The notes under the pieces are model-generated. The model was not told the origin of the DNA and searched no databases. It was given only the letters and a program-made list of their open reading frames with translations. From Streptomyces cinnamoneus (GTDB lineage Bacteria; Actinomycetota; Actinomycetes; Streptomycetales; Streptomycetaceae), in contig NZ_BMVB01000024.1 in the NCBI RefSeq assembly GCF_014650495.1, positions 1 to 64,000 on the forward strand: DNA of 64,000 nt, in the 5' to 3' direction. The position numbers were made by a program, and so were the translations under genes. This document shows positions 18,442-27,050 of this stretch, piece by piece. Every line of letters starts with the position of its first letter. Position 1 is the stretch's first letter.

Positions 18442-19418
18442 CGGCGGCGGTCCCGGCCCGGCCCCGGGTGCTGGTGCTGCGGGCGCTCGGTCTGGGCGAT
18501 CTGCTCGCCGGCGTTCCGGCGCTGCGGGCGCTGCGCAGGGCGTTCCCGGGCCATGAGCTGGTGCTGGCCGCGCCCGCCGCCCTGGCGGCCGTGGTGGCGG
18601 CGTCGGGCGCCGTGGACACCCTGCTGCCGGCGGCCGCCCCGGGGCGTGCGGTGCCGCGGAGCCTGGCGTGGCGGGGCCCGCCGCCGGAGGTCGCCGTGGA
18701 CCTGCACGGCAACGGGCCGCCCAGTCACCGGCTGCTGTCGGACCTGCGGCCCGGACGGCTGCTGGCCTTCGCCCACCCCGGCACGCCCGAGGTGTCCGGG
18801 CCCCGGTGGCTGGCGGAGGAGCACGAGCGGGAGCGCTGGTGCCGGCTGCTGCGGGCGTACGGCATTCCGGCCGACGCCACGGACCTGGCGCTGCCCGCGC
18901 CCGAGGACGCCTCGCCCGCTCCGGGTGCCGTGGTGCTGCATCCGGGTGCGGGATCGCCCGCGCGGTGCTGGCCGGCCGGTCGGTACGCCGCGGTGGCGCG
19001 GCGGCTGCTGGAGCGGGGGCGGCCGGTGGCGGTCACCGGCGGGCCGGGCGAGGAGGAGCTCGTGGCGCAGGTGGCCGTGCCCGGCGCGCGCACGTTCCCG
19101 GGGGGCCTGGACGTCGGGGAGCTGTCCGCCCTGGTGGCCGGGGCCGCGGCCGTGGTCAGCGGGGACACGGGCGTGGCCCACCTGGCCGTGGCCCACGCCA
19201 CCCGCAGCGTCACCCTCTTCGGCCCCGTGGCCCCGGCCCTGTGGGGGCCGCCGCCGTCCGCGCGCCACACGGCGCTGTGGCATCCCGGCCCGCCGGGCGA
19301 TCCGCACGGCCGGCAGCCCGACCCGCGGCTGCTGCGCATCCGTCCGGAGGACGTCCTCGGGGCCCTGGAGAGACCGGAAGGACCAGGGCGAAAAACAGGA
19401 CGAAACCAAAGAAGATGA
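18438..19418 (+). CDS. Family 9 glycosyltransferase (second heptosyltransferase-like protein)
   Basis: A 326-residue GT9 protein. Early motif VLVLRALGLGDLLAGVPALRAL; later VVLHPGAGSPARCWP, AVTGGPGEEELV and VVSGDTGVAHLAVAHATRSVTLFGP. These are the ADP-heptose donor site blocks. It is the last gene of the heptose cluster and its GTG start overlaps the hldE stop. The final dozen residues (GPGRKTGRNQRR) come from an abrupt purine-rich, AT-richer stretch unlike the rest of the gene, so the C-terminal tail may be a recent addition. Confidence 0.87.
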   Translation: MTAAVPARPRVLVLRALGLGDLLAGVPALRALRRAFPGHELVLAAPAALAAVVAASGAVDTLLPAAAPGRAVPRSLAWRGPPPEVAVDLHGNGPPSHRLLSDLRPGRLLAFAHPGTPEVSGPRWLAEEHERERWCRLLRAYGIPADATDLALPAPEDASPAPGAVVLHPGAGSPARCWPAGRYAAVARRLLERGRPVAVTGGPGEEELVAQVAVPGARTFPGGLDVGELSALVAGAAAVVSGDTGVAHLAVAHATRSVTLFGPVAPALWGPPPSARHTALWHPGPPGDPHGRQPDPRLLRIRPEDVLGALERPEGPGRKTGRNQRR

Positions 19419-19460
19419 AAGTGAAGAAACGGGAAGAATAGGACTCGACAGGAAGGAAGG
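19388..19460. other. Purine-rich, low-GC tract across the 3-prime end of the GT9 gene
   Basis: About 70 bases that are almost entirely A and G on the plus strand, with runs such as GAAGATGAAAGTGAAGAAAC. This is conspicuous in a genome with very high GC. It ends in the GGAAGGAAGG ribosome site of the next gene. Confidence 0.6.
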
Positions 19461-19467
19461 TGTCCTC

Positions 19468-19695
19468 ATGACCAGTGCCGGCCCCGATCCGGGCGCACCG
19501 CTCACCCCCGGGCAGCCGGGCGGCGGGGGTGTGCCGCCGGGCGAGACGCCGCCCGGCGAGGACAGCACCGCGGGCGCGGGCCCGCTGGAGACCTACAACC
19601 CGACGCGCGGCTGGGGGAAGGGCCCGGTCATCGTGATCGGGGTGTGCGTGGTGCTGATGTTCGTGCTCTTCATCGTCTGGGCGGCGATCGTGTGA
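19468..19695 (+). CDS. Small membrane protein, DUF6480-like
   Basis: A 75-residue peptide. The first 50 residues are proline- and glycine-rich (GGGVPPGETPPGEDSTAGAG, ETYNPTRGWGKGP) and the last 23 form one hydrophobic helix (VIVIGVCVVLMFVLFIVWAAIV). This layout matches the DUF6480 family, common and uncharacterised in Streptomyces. ATG 19468 follows GGAAGGAAGG. It is 49 bases after the glycan cluster and could be co-transcribed, but it need not share its role. Confidence 0.75.
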   Translation: MTSAGPDPGAPLTPGQPGGGGVPPGETPPGEDSTAGAGPLETYNPTRGWGKGPVIVIGVCVVLMFVLFIVWAAIV

Positions 19696-19705
19696 CCGCC
19701 CCCGC

Positions 19706-21199
19706 TCAGGCCGCGGTCCCGTAGGCCGGCTCGGGCACGAGGACCGTGGCGGGGCGGGAGGCGGTGCGACGGCGCCGGTGGGCGAGGGCACCCGCGCCGA
19801 TCACGCCGGCGATGACGGCGCCGCCGAGGATCAGGGCGCCGCGCTCGCCCGCGCCCTGGACCAGCAGGCCCAGCAGCGGCGGCCCGGCCAGGCCCCAGGC
19901 GGTGCTCACGCTGCGCCACACACCGAGGACGCGGCCGCGCATGTGGGCGGGCGGGTCGGTCTGCAGCACGGTGGTGGTGGCGGTGTCGGAGACCGACTCC
20001 ACGACGGCCATCGGGACGACCATGACCAGCAGCATCAGCAGCACGGGGCTGAAGCCGGCCACGATCTGCAGCAAGCCGCCGGCCGCGGCCAGCAGTGCCA
20101 CCAGCCGCACGGTCGGCCTGCGCAGCCGCCCGGCGAGGACGGCGCCGGCGATGCCGCCGGCCGCCAGGAGGGCCGAGACCAGGCCGTAGGCGCCGGCGCC
20201 GCCGTGCAGCGGACCGGTGACCAGGGTGGCCAGGGTGAGCTGGTAGTTGCGGCCCAGGACGGCGCTCACCGCGGCGATCACGGCGAGGGCGACGAGGCTG
20301 CGGCGGCTGAAGAAGAACGCCAGCCCGCCGCCGCCCTTGCCGGCGGCGTCGCCCCGCGGCCGGGCCGCGGCGGCCGCGGCTTCTGCGCGTGCGTGCGGCT
20401 GCAGGCGCAGGAAGGGGATGACGGCGGTCACGAACAGGAACGAGACGCCGTTGACGGCGTAGGCGCCGGCGGTGCCGATGGTGGCGATGCCGACCGCCGC
20501 GAGGGCGGTGCCGGCGAGCCGGCCCACGCTGTGCACGACGGAGCCCAGGGCGATCGCGGAGGGCACGTCCTTCTCGGGGACCAGGTCGTTGCCGAGCAGG
20601 GCCGTGGCCGGGCCGTCGACGGTGGCGATCAGGCCGGTGATGCCGGCGAGGACCATCAGCAGCGGCACGTTCAGCATGCCGAAGGCCACGAGCAGGGCGG
20701 TGGCGAAGGCCACCAGGGCCAGCAGGGCCTGGCTGACGGCCGCGGTGAGCTTGCGCGGCAGGCGGTCGACGACGGCGCCGCCGAGCAGCCCGAACAGCAG
20801 GCCGGGGGCGGCCTGGACGGACAGGGACAGACCCGTGGTGGCGGCCGAGCCGGTCAGCTGCAGGACGAGCAGGTTCTGCACGGTGAGCTGCATCCACGTG
20901 CCGAGGTTCGACACGAGGTTGGCGGCGGACCACCAGCGCATGCTGCGGCTGCGCAGGCAGCGCCACGGGGAGCGGTCCCCGGCCCCGGCCGGTGTGCGGC
21001 GGCCGGACAGGCCGCGCACGAGCCGCGCGGGGGCGGACGGCGTGGCGGAGACGGGCAGGGCAGGGGCGGCGGAGGAAGGGCGCAAGGTCCGGTCCGGGGG
21101 TCGGGGAATCGGCGGCAGGCCGGCACGCGCCGTCGCACGCTCCACCCGCGGGGGCGGTCTGCGGCTTCCGGGCGTCGAAGACCCCGCCGGGTTCGTCAC
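19706..21199 (-). CDS. MFS transporter (EntS-like)
   Basis: A predicted 12-helix exporter of up to 497 residues. After an 85-residue low-complexity, probably cytoplasmic N terminus, helices begin at MRWWSAANLVSNLGTWMQL. The loop GGAVVDRLPRKL is the conserved MFS cytoplasmic motif A equivalent, and PAHMRGRVLGVWR is the later loop seen in EntS and macrolide-efflux-like MFS proteins. Substrate unknown. The listed GTG start at 21199 has no good ribosome site; the true start may lie up to about 80 codons downstream. It converges with the DUF6480 gene with a 10-base gap. Confidence 0.8.
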   Translation of the reverse strand: MTNPAGSSTPGSRRPPPRVERATARAGLPPIPRPPDRTLRPSSAAPALPVSATPSAPARLVRGLSGRRTPAGAGDRSPWRCLRSRSMRWWSAANLVSNLGTWMQLTVQNLLVLQLTGSAATTGLSLSVQAAPGLLFGLLGGAVVDRLPRKLTAAVSQALLALVAFATALLVAFGMLNVPLLMVLAGITGLIATVDGPATALLGNDLVPEKDVPSAIALGSVVHSVGRLAGTALAAVGIATIGTAGAYAVNGVSFLFVTAVIPFLRLQPHARAEAAAAAARPRGDAAGKGGGGLAFFFSRRSLVALAVIAAVSAVLGRNYQLTLATLVTGPLHGGAGAYGLVSALLAAGGIAGAVLAGRLRRPTVRLVALLAAAGGLLQIVAGFSPVLLMLLVMVVPMAVVESVSDTATTTVLQTDPPAHMRGRVLGVWRSVSTAWGLAGPPLLGLLVQGAGERGALILGGAVIAGVIGAGALAHRRRRTASRPATVLVPEPAYGTAA

Positions 21200-21411
21200 C
21201 GCGGGCGGGGGCCGGGAGGACGCCGTGGCCCGACGCTCCTGGGTGGGGTCGCGCCGACGTCCTGACCATCCTCACAAGCGCTTCCCGGCGCTGAGAAGTT
21301 CGTGCGCTGTGCGGTCGGTCACCCCGCCGCGGCACCCCTTGCCGGCACCGGGCGGCGCGGTGGCGGGGTGCCGCGGGTCACACGGTGCGCGGCCGGGGAC
21401 GTCCCCGGCAC

Positions 21412-22377
21412 TCAGCCGGTCTGCTGGTTGAACCGGTGGGCGGCGCGGTCGTTGCGCCGGGTGATCCGCCGGAGCAGAGCCGAGTCGACGGTGCGGGCGG
21501 CCTGCCGGCCCGGCACGTTGTGACGGGGCGCGTCGCCGTTGCCCGGCAGCAGCCGGGCGGTCAGGGTCAGCAGCCGGCCGGTGGTGGCGGGGGCCACCCC
21601 GGCGAACCGCACGGCCGCCTTGGCGACGGGGCTGAGGATCACTTCCGGGCGGCGCCGCTCGGCCGCCCTGACGACGGCGATCGCCGCCCGCTCGGCGTCC
21701 ATGGACAGCACCGGCAGGCCCGCCGCGGCGGCGAACCAGGCGTACTCCCGGTCGACTTGTCCGCTGAAGCGCGCCGCGGTGTGGGAGCCGGTGCGCATGA
21801 GGCCGGGCAGGACCGTCGTGACGCTGATGCCGTCCCCGGCCAGCTCGGCGCGCAGCCCTTCGGACAGCCCGGCGGCGGCGAACTTGGCGCCCACGTAGGG
21901 CAGCAGGTGGGGGGCGGCGACGCGGCCGCCGAGCGAGCTGACGTTGACGATCCGGCCCCGGGAGGCCCGTAGCTCCGGCGCCGCGGCCAGCACGAGGCGC
22001 AGGGGGGCGAAGTACATCGTCTCCATGGCGCTGCGGAAGTCCTCCTCCGTCATGGAGGCCAGGGGTCCCACCTGGATCTCGCCCGCGTTGTTGACGAGGA
22101 CGTCCAGGCCGCCGCCGAACGCCTCCTTCGTCGCCTCCAGGAGCCGCTGCGGGGCCCGCGCGTCGGTGACGTCGCAGGCCAGTGAGCGCACGTGGGCCAC
22201 GCCCTCGTCGCGCAGCAGCCGTTCGGCCCGGCCGAGCTCGTCGCCGTCGCGGGCGCAGAGCATCACCCGGCACCCCCGGCGGCCCAGCTCGCGGGCGATC
22301 AGCAGGCCCAGGCCGCGGGAGGAGCCGGTCACGAGCGCGGTGCCGCCGTCGAGGCGGTGGGGGGACGAGCGGGCCAT
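21412..22377 (-). CDS. Short-chain dehydrogenase/reductase
   Basis: A 321-residue classical SDR. The cofactor motif ALVTGSSRGLGLLIAREL lies at residues 13-30, NNAG follows near residue 105, and the active site is S (VNVSSLGG) with YVGAK (Tyr and Lys). The C-terminal extension of about 70 residues is longer than in minimal SDRs and ends in a basic tail. Substrate unknown; NADP preference is suggested by the arginine in the glycine loop. Start at ATG 22377, with AGGAGGTG just upstream. No operon partner is evident. Confidence 0.88.
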   Translation of the reverse strand: MARSSPHRLDGGTALVTGSSRGLGLLIARELGRRGCRVMLCARDGDELGRAERLLRDEGVAHVRSLACDVTDARAPQRLLEATKEAFGGGLDVLVNNAGEIQVGPLASMTEEDFRSAMETMYFAPLRLVLAAAPELRASRGRIVNVSSLGGRVAAPHLLPYVGAKFAAAGLSEGLRAELAGDGISVTTVLPGLMRTGSHTAARFSGQVDREYAWFAAAAGLPVLSMDAERAAIAVVRAAERRRPEVILSPVAKAAVRFAGVAPATTGRLLTLTARLLPGNGDAPRHNVPGRQAARTVDSALLRRITRRNDRAAHRFNQQTG

Positions 22378-22476
22378 GGGGGCACCTCCTGACGTCCCTG
22401 TCAGTGTCACCCGGCACACGGACCCCCGCCGCTCGGACCCGTGCCGCCTTCCGCCTTGACGCCCGGTGGCCGGCCG

Positions 22477-23007
22477 CTACTCGCCGACGGCCTGCTGCAG
22501 GCGCACGCGCACGAAGTGCAGGAGGTCCGCGCCGGTGATGGCGGTCATGGTGGCGGTCGCCAGCCGGGTCGTGCGGGGCGCGAAGACCATGCCGGCCGCG
22601 AGGCCGGTGGCGACCCACAGCCCGGTGCAGAACGGGCAGGTCAGCAGCTCTCCCACCACCTTGCGGGCACCGCGTCCACGGGCCTCCTCGGCGAGCTCGG
22701 CGGGGCCGGAGGTGCCCCGGAAGCGGGCGAAGGGGGCCCGCAGGGGGCTGGTCACGGGGTCCTTGGTCACCAGGCGGGAGAGCCGGTGGGTCGCCCCGGC
22801 GCACAGCAGCACGTCCCAGGGGGTGGGGTCGGGCAGCGGGCGGCGGGCGAGCCGGGCCGCGACCGACAGGGCGGCGACGCCCGCGGCGTAGACGCCCATC
22901 GCTCCGGCGTAGGCGCCCATGGGCTGGTCCGCGCCGGCCGTGTAGGCGCCCCGCTCCTCGCCGAGGGTCCGCCGGAGCCGGTCCTGGGGCTCCTCGGGAC
23001 TGGACAT
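22477..23007 (-). CDS. DUF1360 family membrane protein
   Basis: A 176-residue protein with three or four hydrophobic helices. LLCAGATHRLSRLVTKDPVTSPLRAPF and GELLTCPFCTGLWVA are the hallmark segments of DUF1360, including the conserved CPFC pair. Members occur in spore-formers and actinobacteria; function unknown. ATG 23007 follows TGGAGG. The preceding region to 23217 contains the divergent start of the hemerythrin gene. Confidence 0.85.
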   Translation of the reverse strand: MSSPEEPQDRLRRTLGEERGAYTAGADQPMGAYAGAMGVYAAGVAALSVAARLARRPLPDPTPWDVLLCAGATHRLSRLVTKDPVTSPLRAPFARFRGTSGPAELAEEARGRGARKVVGELLTCPFCTGLWVATGLAAGMVFAPRTTRLATATMTAITGADLLHFVRVRLQQAVGE

Positions 23008-23217
23008 CGCTGCCTCCAGGGACGAGGGGCGGTGGAGGGCCCCGGCACGTGGGTGCTCCGCGCCCACCGTGGCACACCGCGGCCCCGGGCGCCCGCCGGC
23101 GCTGCTCCATCCGGCCGGGGACCTCCCGGTCGCGGGCGCGCGGCCCGTCGGCAGGTGTCGGCCGGACGGCCCCGGGTACCCGGCCCGGACCTGACCGACG
23201 ATGTGAGGAGACATGAC

Positions 23218-23799
23218 ATGGCGCCCTCGGAGACGACGGGACAGCAGGCGGAGAGCAACGACGTCGTGGTGCTGCTGCAGAAGCAGCACGAGGAGATCCG
23301 CACCCTTCTCGACGAGGTCCTCGCGCACACCGGTGAGCAGCGCAAGCACTCCTTCCGGTTGCTGGTCCACCTGATGGCCGTGCACGAGACGGCCGAGGAG
23401 GAGATCGTCCACCCCTACGCCCGGAAGGCCGTCGACGGCGGCGGGGCCGTGGTGGCCGACCGGCTCAAGGAGGAGGAGGCCGCTCAGCGGGCGCTGAAGC
23501 GGCTGGAGAAGCTGGACCCGGACGACCCGGCGTTCGTGGAGGAGTTCACGGCCCTGCGCGAGGCCGTGCTCGCCCATGCCGGGGCCGAGGAGAGGCAGGA
23601 GTTCGCGCGGCTGCGGGAGGAGGGCGACCCGGCCCGGCTGCAGCTGCTGGCCAAGGCGGTGCGCGCCGCGGAGGCCGTCGCCCCCACCCGGCCCCACCCG
23701 GGCACCGGGACGGGAGCCGGCAACCTGCTGCTCGGCCCGCCGGCCGCCGTGGCGGACCGTACCCGTGACGCGGTGCGCCGCGTCTTCCGCGGGGAGTGA
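23218..23799 (+). CDS. Hemerythrin HHE-domain protein
   Basis: A 193-residue soluble helical protein. The HHE cation-binding pattern is visible as LLQKQHEEIRTLLDEV, HLMAVHETAEEEIVHP and VLAHAGAEERQEF, giving histidine and glutamate ligands for a di-iron centre. Such proteins in actinobacteria are linked to oxygen, NO or peroxide sensing. The C terminus is glycine- and proline-rich. Followed 51 bases later by a CBS-domain gene; the two may be co-transcribed. Exact ligand and role unknown. Confidence 0.85.
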   Translation: MAPSETTGQQAESNDVVVLLQKQHEEIRTLLDEVLAHTGEQRKHSFRLLVHLMAVHETAEEEIVHPYARKAVDGGGAVVADRLKEEEAAQRALKRLEKLDPDDPAFVEEFTALREAVLAHAGAEERQEFARLREEGDPARLQLLAKAVRAAEAVAPTRPHPGTGTGAGNLLLGPPAAVADRTRDAVRRVFRGE

Positions 23800-23850
23800 G
23801 CGCCGGTGCACGGAACGGCGACGGACCGGGACCCGGAAGGGGAGGAGACG

Positions 23851-24270
23851 ATGGACCGACTGGTCAAGGACGTGATGAGCGCCGAGGTCGCGACGGTGCT
23901 GCCGGAGACCTCGCTGGCCGAGGTCGCGCAGCTGATGCGCGATCAGGACATCGGCGAGGTGGTGGTCGCGAGCGACGACTTCGTGGTCGGGGTGATCACC
24001 GACCGGGACATCACGGTGCGCGCGGTCGCCGACGGGGCGGATCCGCTGGCGCTGAGCGCGGGTTCGGTGTGCACGCCGAACCCGGTGGTGATCGGCCCGT
24101 ACCAGCCCGCCGGGCAGGCCGTCGCGCTGATGCGGCAGTACGCCGTGCGGCGGCTGCCGGTCGTGCTGGAGGACCGGGCCGTGGGCGTCGTGAGCCTGGG
24201 GGACCTCGCCCTGGAGCGGGACCCGCACTCGGCCCTGGCGGACATCAGCCGGGCGGCTCCCGACCGCTGA
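23851..24270 (+). CDS. CBS-domain pair protein
   Basis: A 139-residue protein made of two CBS motifs and little else (residues 5-60 and 75-130), with VKDVMSAEVATVLPETSL and VGVITDRDITVRA as typical phrases. Such stand-alone CBS proteins bind adenosyl ligands such as AMP or ATP and sense energy state. ATG 23851 follows GGGGAGGAG; an in-frame GTG at 23806 is less likely. A second, larger CBS protein with a BON domain lies at 33366. Confidence 0.88.
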   Translation: MDRLVKDVMSAEVATVLPETSLAEVAQLMRDQDIGEVVVASDDFVVGVITDRDITVRAVADGADPLALSAGSVCTPNPVVIGPYQPAGQAVALMRQYAVRRLPVVLEDRAVGVVSLGDLALERDPHSALADISRAAPDR

Positions 24271-24507
24271 CGCCTCCGTGAGCCGCATGCGGGTGCGCGC
24301 CCTGCCGGCGGGCACCCGCGTGCGGGAGGGGGGACCGGGTACGGGTGGGGGCGTTTGGGCCCGCGGTGGCCGGGCACCCGCACCATGTGCTTCGGACCGG
24401 AGGCACGCCGCAGCAGCAGGATCCCCTGCCCTGGTCGCGCGGCGGTGCCCCGGCATCCGCAGGCGTCATCACCGGGCCGGGGCAGGTCCCACCCTCTGAG
24501 GAGCCCT

Positions 24508-25293
24508 GTGACGCCCATGCGCCCTTCCCGTCATCCGCACGACGATGCCCCCGACACCGCCGACATGTTCCGCCGCATCGCCCGGCTGCCGAAGGGGCCG
24601 GAGCAGGACGAGCTGCGCCGCCGGGCCGTGACGGCCTGGATGCCGATGGCCGAGCGCCTGGCCGTGCAGTTCCGCAACCGCGGCGAGTCCGCCGAGGACC
24701 TGCAGCAGGTCGCGGCCCTGGGCCTGGTCAAGGCCGTCCACCGCTACGACCCCGACCGCGGGACCGCGTTCGCCAGCTTCGCCGTACCCACCGTGGTCGG
24801 CGAGATCAAGCGGCACTTCCGCGACCACCTGTGGGGCGTGCACGTCCCCCGGCGGGTGCAGGAGCTGCGCAACCGGGTCCGGCGCGTGCGCAACGAGCTG
24901 CCGCCCGGCCCGGACGGGCGGGGCCCGGACGTCCGGGAGATCGCCGAACGGGCCCTGCTCAGCGAGGAGGAGGTGCGCATCGGCCTGGCCGCCATCGACA
25001 GCTACGCCACGCTGTCGCTCGACGCCGAGCGGCCCGGTTCCGAGGGGCGCAGCATGGTCGACGTGCTGGGCGCCGCCGACCCGGGCATGGACCTGGTCGT
25101 GGACCGGGAGACGGTCAAGCCGCGGCTGCGGCGCCTGCCGGAGCGCGAGCGGGAGATCCTCTACCTGCGCTACTTCCGCGACATGACGCAGCGCCAGATC
25201 GCCGAGCGGCTGGGCATCTCCCAGATGCACGTCTCGCGGCTGCTCAGCCGGACCTGCACGAAACTGCGCACCGAGATCATGGCCGGGAGCTGA
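24508..25293 (+). CDS. SigB/SigF/SigG-family RNA polymerase sigma factor
   Basis: A 261-residue sigma factor with region 2 (SAEDLQQVAALGLVKAVHRYDP and GTAFASFAVPTVVGEIKRHF), region 3 (VHVPRRVQELR) and region 4 (QRQIAERLGISQMHVSRLL, a helix-turn-helix). This is the stress and sporulation sigma family that SpoIIE-type and RsbW-type proteins control. No adjacent anti-sigma gene is present; the regulator at 2929-5400 is a possible but distant partner. GTG 24508 is four bases after GAGGAG; ATG 24517 is the alternative start. Its last 17 bases overlap the convergent PAS/GAF gene. Confidence 0.92.
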   Translation: MTPMRPSRHPHDDAPDTADMFRRIARLPKGPEQDELRRRAVTAWMPMAERLAVQFRNRGESAEDLQQVAALGLVKAVHRYDPDRGTAFASFAVPTVVGEIKRHFRDHLWGVHVPRRVQELRNRVRRVRNELPPGPDGRGPDVREIAERALLSEEEVRIGLAAIDSYATLSLDAERPGSEGRSMVDVLGAADPGMDLVVDRETVKPRLRRLPEREREILYLRYFRDMTQRQIAERLGISQMHVSRLLSRTCTKLRTEIMAGS

Positions 25294-26473
25294 GGGGCGG
25301 GCCCAGGGCCAGCCCCGTGTGCCGCGCCACCCGCTCCAGGACCCCCGCCTCCGGCATGGAGAACGGTCCGGGCCCGCCCGGCTCGCCCGTGCGGAAGAGC
25401 GTCAGGACCGCGGCCGGCTCCGCGTCGGCGCGGCGGCGGACCGGCAGGCAGACCAGCGACGCCACGGCGGCCCGTGCGATCAGTGCGGTGCCCTCCTCGT
25501 CGTGGCCGAAGCAGGCGGCGTCCTCGGGCCGCACCCGGACGGTGACCACTCCCCCGGCCGCGGCCTCGACCACCACCGGGCAGGAGGCCGGGTCCTGGGC
25601 GAGGACGGCGGCGGCCGCGCCGTCGCCGCCGGCCGCCGCGGGGGCGGCCACCGCGACCCGCCGCAGTGTCCCGTCCCCGGCCACGAGGTCGGCGATCGCC
25701 CAGTCGGCGATCGGGCCGCGCAGGGCCCGCGTCACGGCCTCCAGGACGGCCTCGGGCTCCCGGGTCCCGGCGGTCAGCAGCGCGGCCGTCACCTCGTCGA
25801 GGGTGTCCAGCAGCAGCGTCTCGCGGGTGGCCTCGGACAGGGCCCGCCGTGCGTCGTCGCAGGCGCCGTGGGCGGCGGCGGCCGGGCGGGGCGGCGGGGC
25901 GCCGTGGCCGGGGGCCTGGAAGACGGTCAGGACGGCGTGGTGCGTCTCGCCCGGCGGGCGCAGCGCGACCAGCGTCAGCTGCCGGCGGTCGCCCGGGGCG
26001 CCGTCGGCCGGCACCAGGTCCACGACGATGCTGCGGTCGCCGTCCCCGCGGGCGACGGCGGCGGCCTGGGTGCGCAGCGCCGGCCGGTCGGCCGGCTGCA
26101 GGAACGCGCCGAGGGAACGGCCGGTGGCGTATCCCGCGCCGACGCCCAGCAGCCGTGCCGCGCCCTGGTTGAGCCGGCGTATCGCCCCGTCGCGGTCCAG
26201 CAGCGCCACCGGCAGGGGCAGTCGCTGGAAGAGGGCGCGCAGCAGCTGTTCCTCCTGCCGGTCCGCGCCCGCGCGGGTGCGGCGGGCCAGCTCGTCGTGG
26301 CGGGGTCCCAGCACGTCGGCGGCGTAGCGCAGTTCGGTGAGCGCGGCGTCCAGGGCCCGCAGGCGCCGGTCCGGCGGCAGCCCGCGGACGCCTTCGAGCT
26401 CCCGGACCCTCGCCCGGAAGTCCGCCAGTTCCTCGCCGAACCCGTCCCGCCCACCACCGGTCATGGGGGGCAC
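25277..26473 (-). CDS. PAS and GAF domain sensor protein without output domain
   Basis: A 398-residue protein. Residues about 80-180 form a PAS domain (PLPVALLDRDGAIRRLNQGAARLLG) and about 220-390 a GAF domain (DTLDEVTAALLTAGTREPEAVLEAV). A coiled, charged N terminus precedes them. No kinase, phosphatase or DNA-binding domain is visible, so it must signal through a partner. It converges with and overlaps the sigma factor gene by 17 bases. GTG 26473 or ATG 26464 are both possible starts; neither has a strong ribosome site. Signal unknown. Confidence 0.75.
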   Translation of the reverse strand: MPPMTGGGRDGFGEELADFRARVRELEGVRGLPPDRRLRALDAALTELRYAADVLGPRHDELARRTRAGADRQEEQLLRALFQRLPLPVALLDRDGAIRRLNQGAARLLGVGAGYATGRSLGAFLQPADRPALRTQAAAVARGDGDRSIVVDLVPADGAPGDRRQLTLVALRPPGETHHAVLTVFQAPGHGAPPPRPAAAAHGACDDARRALSEATRETLLLDTLDEVTAALLTAGTREPEAVLEAVTRALRGPIADWAIADLVAGDGTLRRVAVAAPAAAGGDGAAAAVLAQDPASCPVVVEAAAGGVVTVRVRPEDAACFGHDEEGTALIARAAVASLVCLPVRRRADAEPAAVLTLFRTGEPGGPGPFSMPEAGVLERVARHTGLALGPPLSSRP

Positions 26474-26629
26474 GATAGTGCGCCCCCGCCCCCGGCACGG
26501 CGGGCCGCCGCCGGCCGCGGGGCCGGTTCGCGGAGGCCGGCCGGGCTCGCCACCGGGGCGGCGTGCGCGGCCGTCGGTCCGGACCGGTGCCGGTACCGGT
26601 GACGACGCCTCAGGGGCGGCTCGCGCCGC

Positions 26630-26884
26630 TCAAGGGCGGCCGTGCGCGCGGGCGTACTCCGCCCGGCGCAGTATGCGGCGGCGTTCGTCCTCGCACGTCC
26701 CGCCCCACACGCCGGAGTTCTGGCCCGTGCGCAGGGCGAAGTCCAGGCACTGGGCCCGCACCGGGCAGCGGTGGCACACCTTCTTGGCCTCCTCCTGTTG
26801 CTGCACCGCGGGGCCCACGTTGCCCACGGGGAAGAACAGTTCCGGGTCCTCGCGGGTGCACGCCGCGTATCGCAGCCATTCCAT
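26630..26884 (-). CDS. WhiB-family (Wbl) iron-sulfur transcription regulator
   Basis: An 84-residue Wbl protein. Four cysteines at residues 9, 37, 40 and 46 would hold the [4Fe-4S] cluster. The GVWGG turn and a basic tail (EDERRRILRRAEYARAH) complete the family pattern. LFFPVGNVGPAVQQQEEAKKVC is close to the WhiB1/WblE group. Wbl proteins act with sigma-factor region 4. ATG 26884 has GGGAGGAG upstream. It is divergent from the GAF-ANTAR gene across 166 bases. Confidence 0.93.
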   Translation of the reverse strand: MEWLRYAACTREDPELFFPVGNVGPAVQQQEEAKKVCHRCPVRAQCLDFALRTGQNSGVWGGTCEDERRRILRRAEYARAHGRP

Positions 26885-27050
26885 CTGCCCTCTCCTCCCT
26901 TCCTTCTCGTTCGCCTCTCGGGTGTCATACGTCTGCGTCCGTTGCCCGGCGCGGGTACCCGCGGGCCGCGGCGGGAAACGGAGGCGCACGGCGTCGGGGT
27001 GCTGCGCGGAACGGCCGTTTCCGCTGCCCGCCGGCGGGCAGGTGCCCTGC

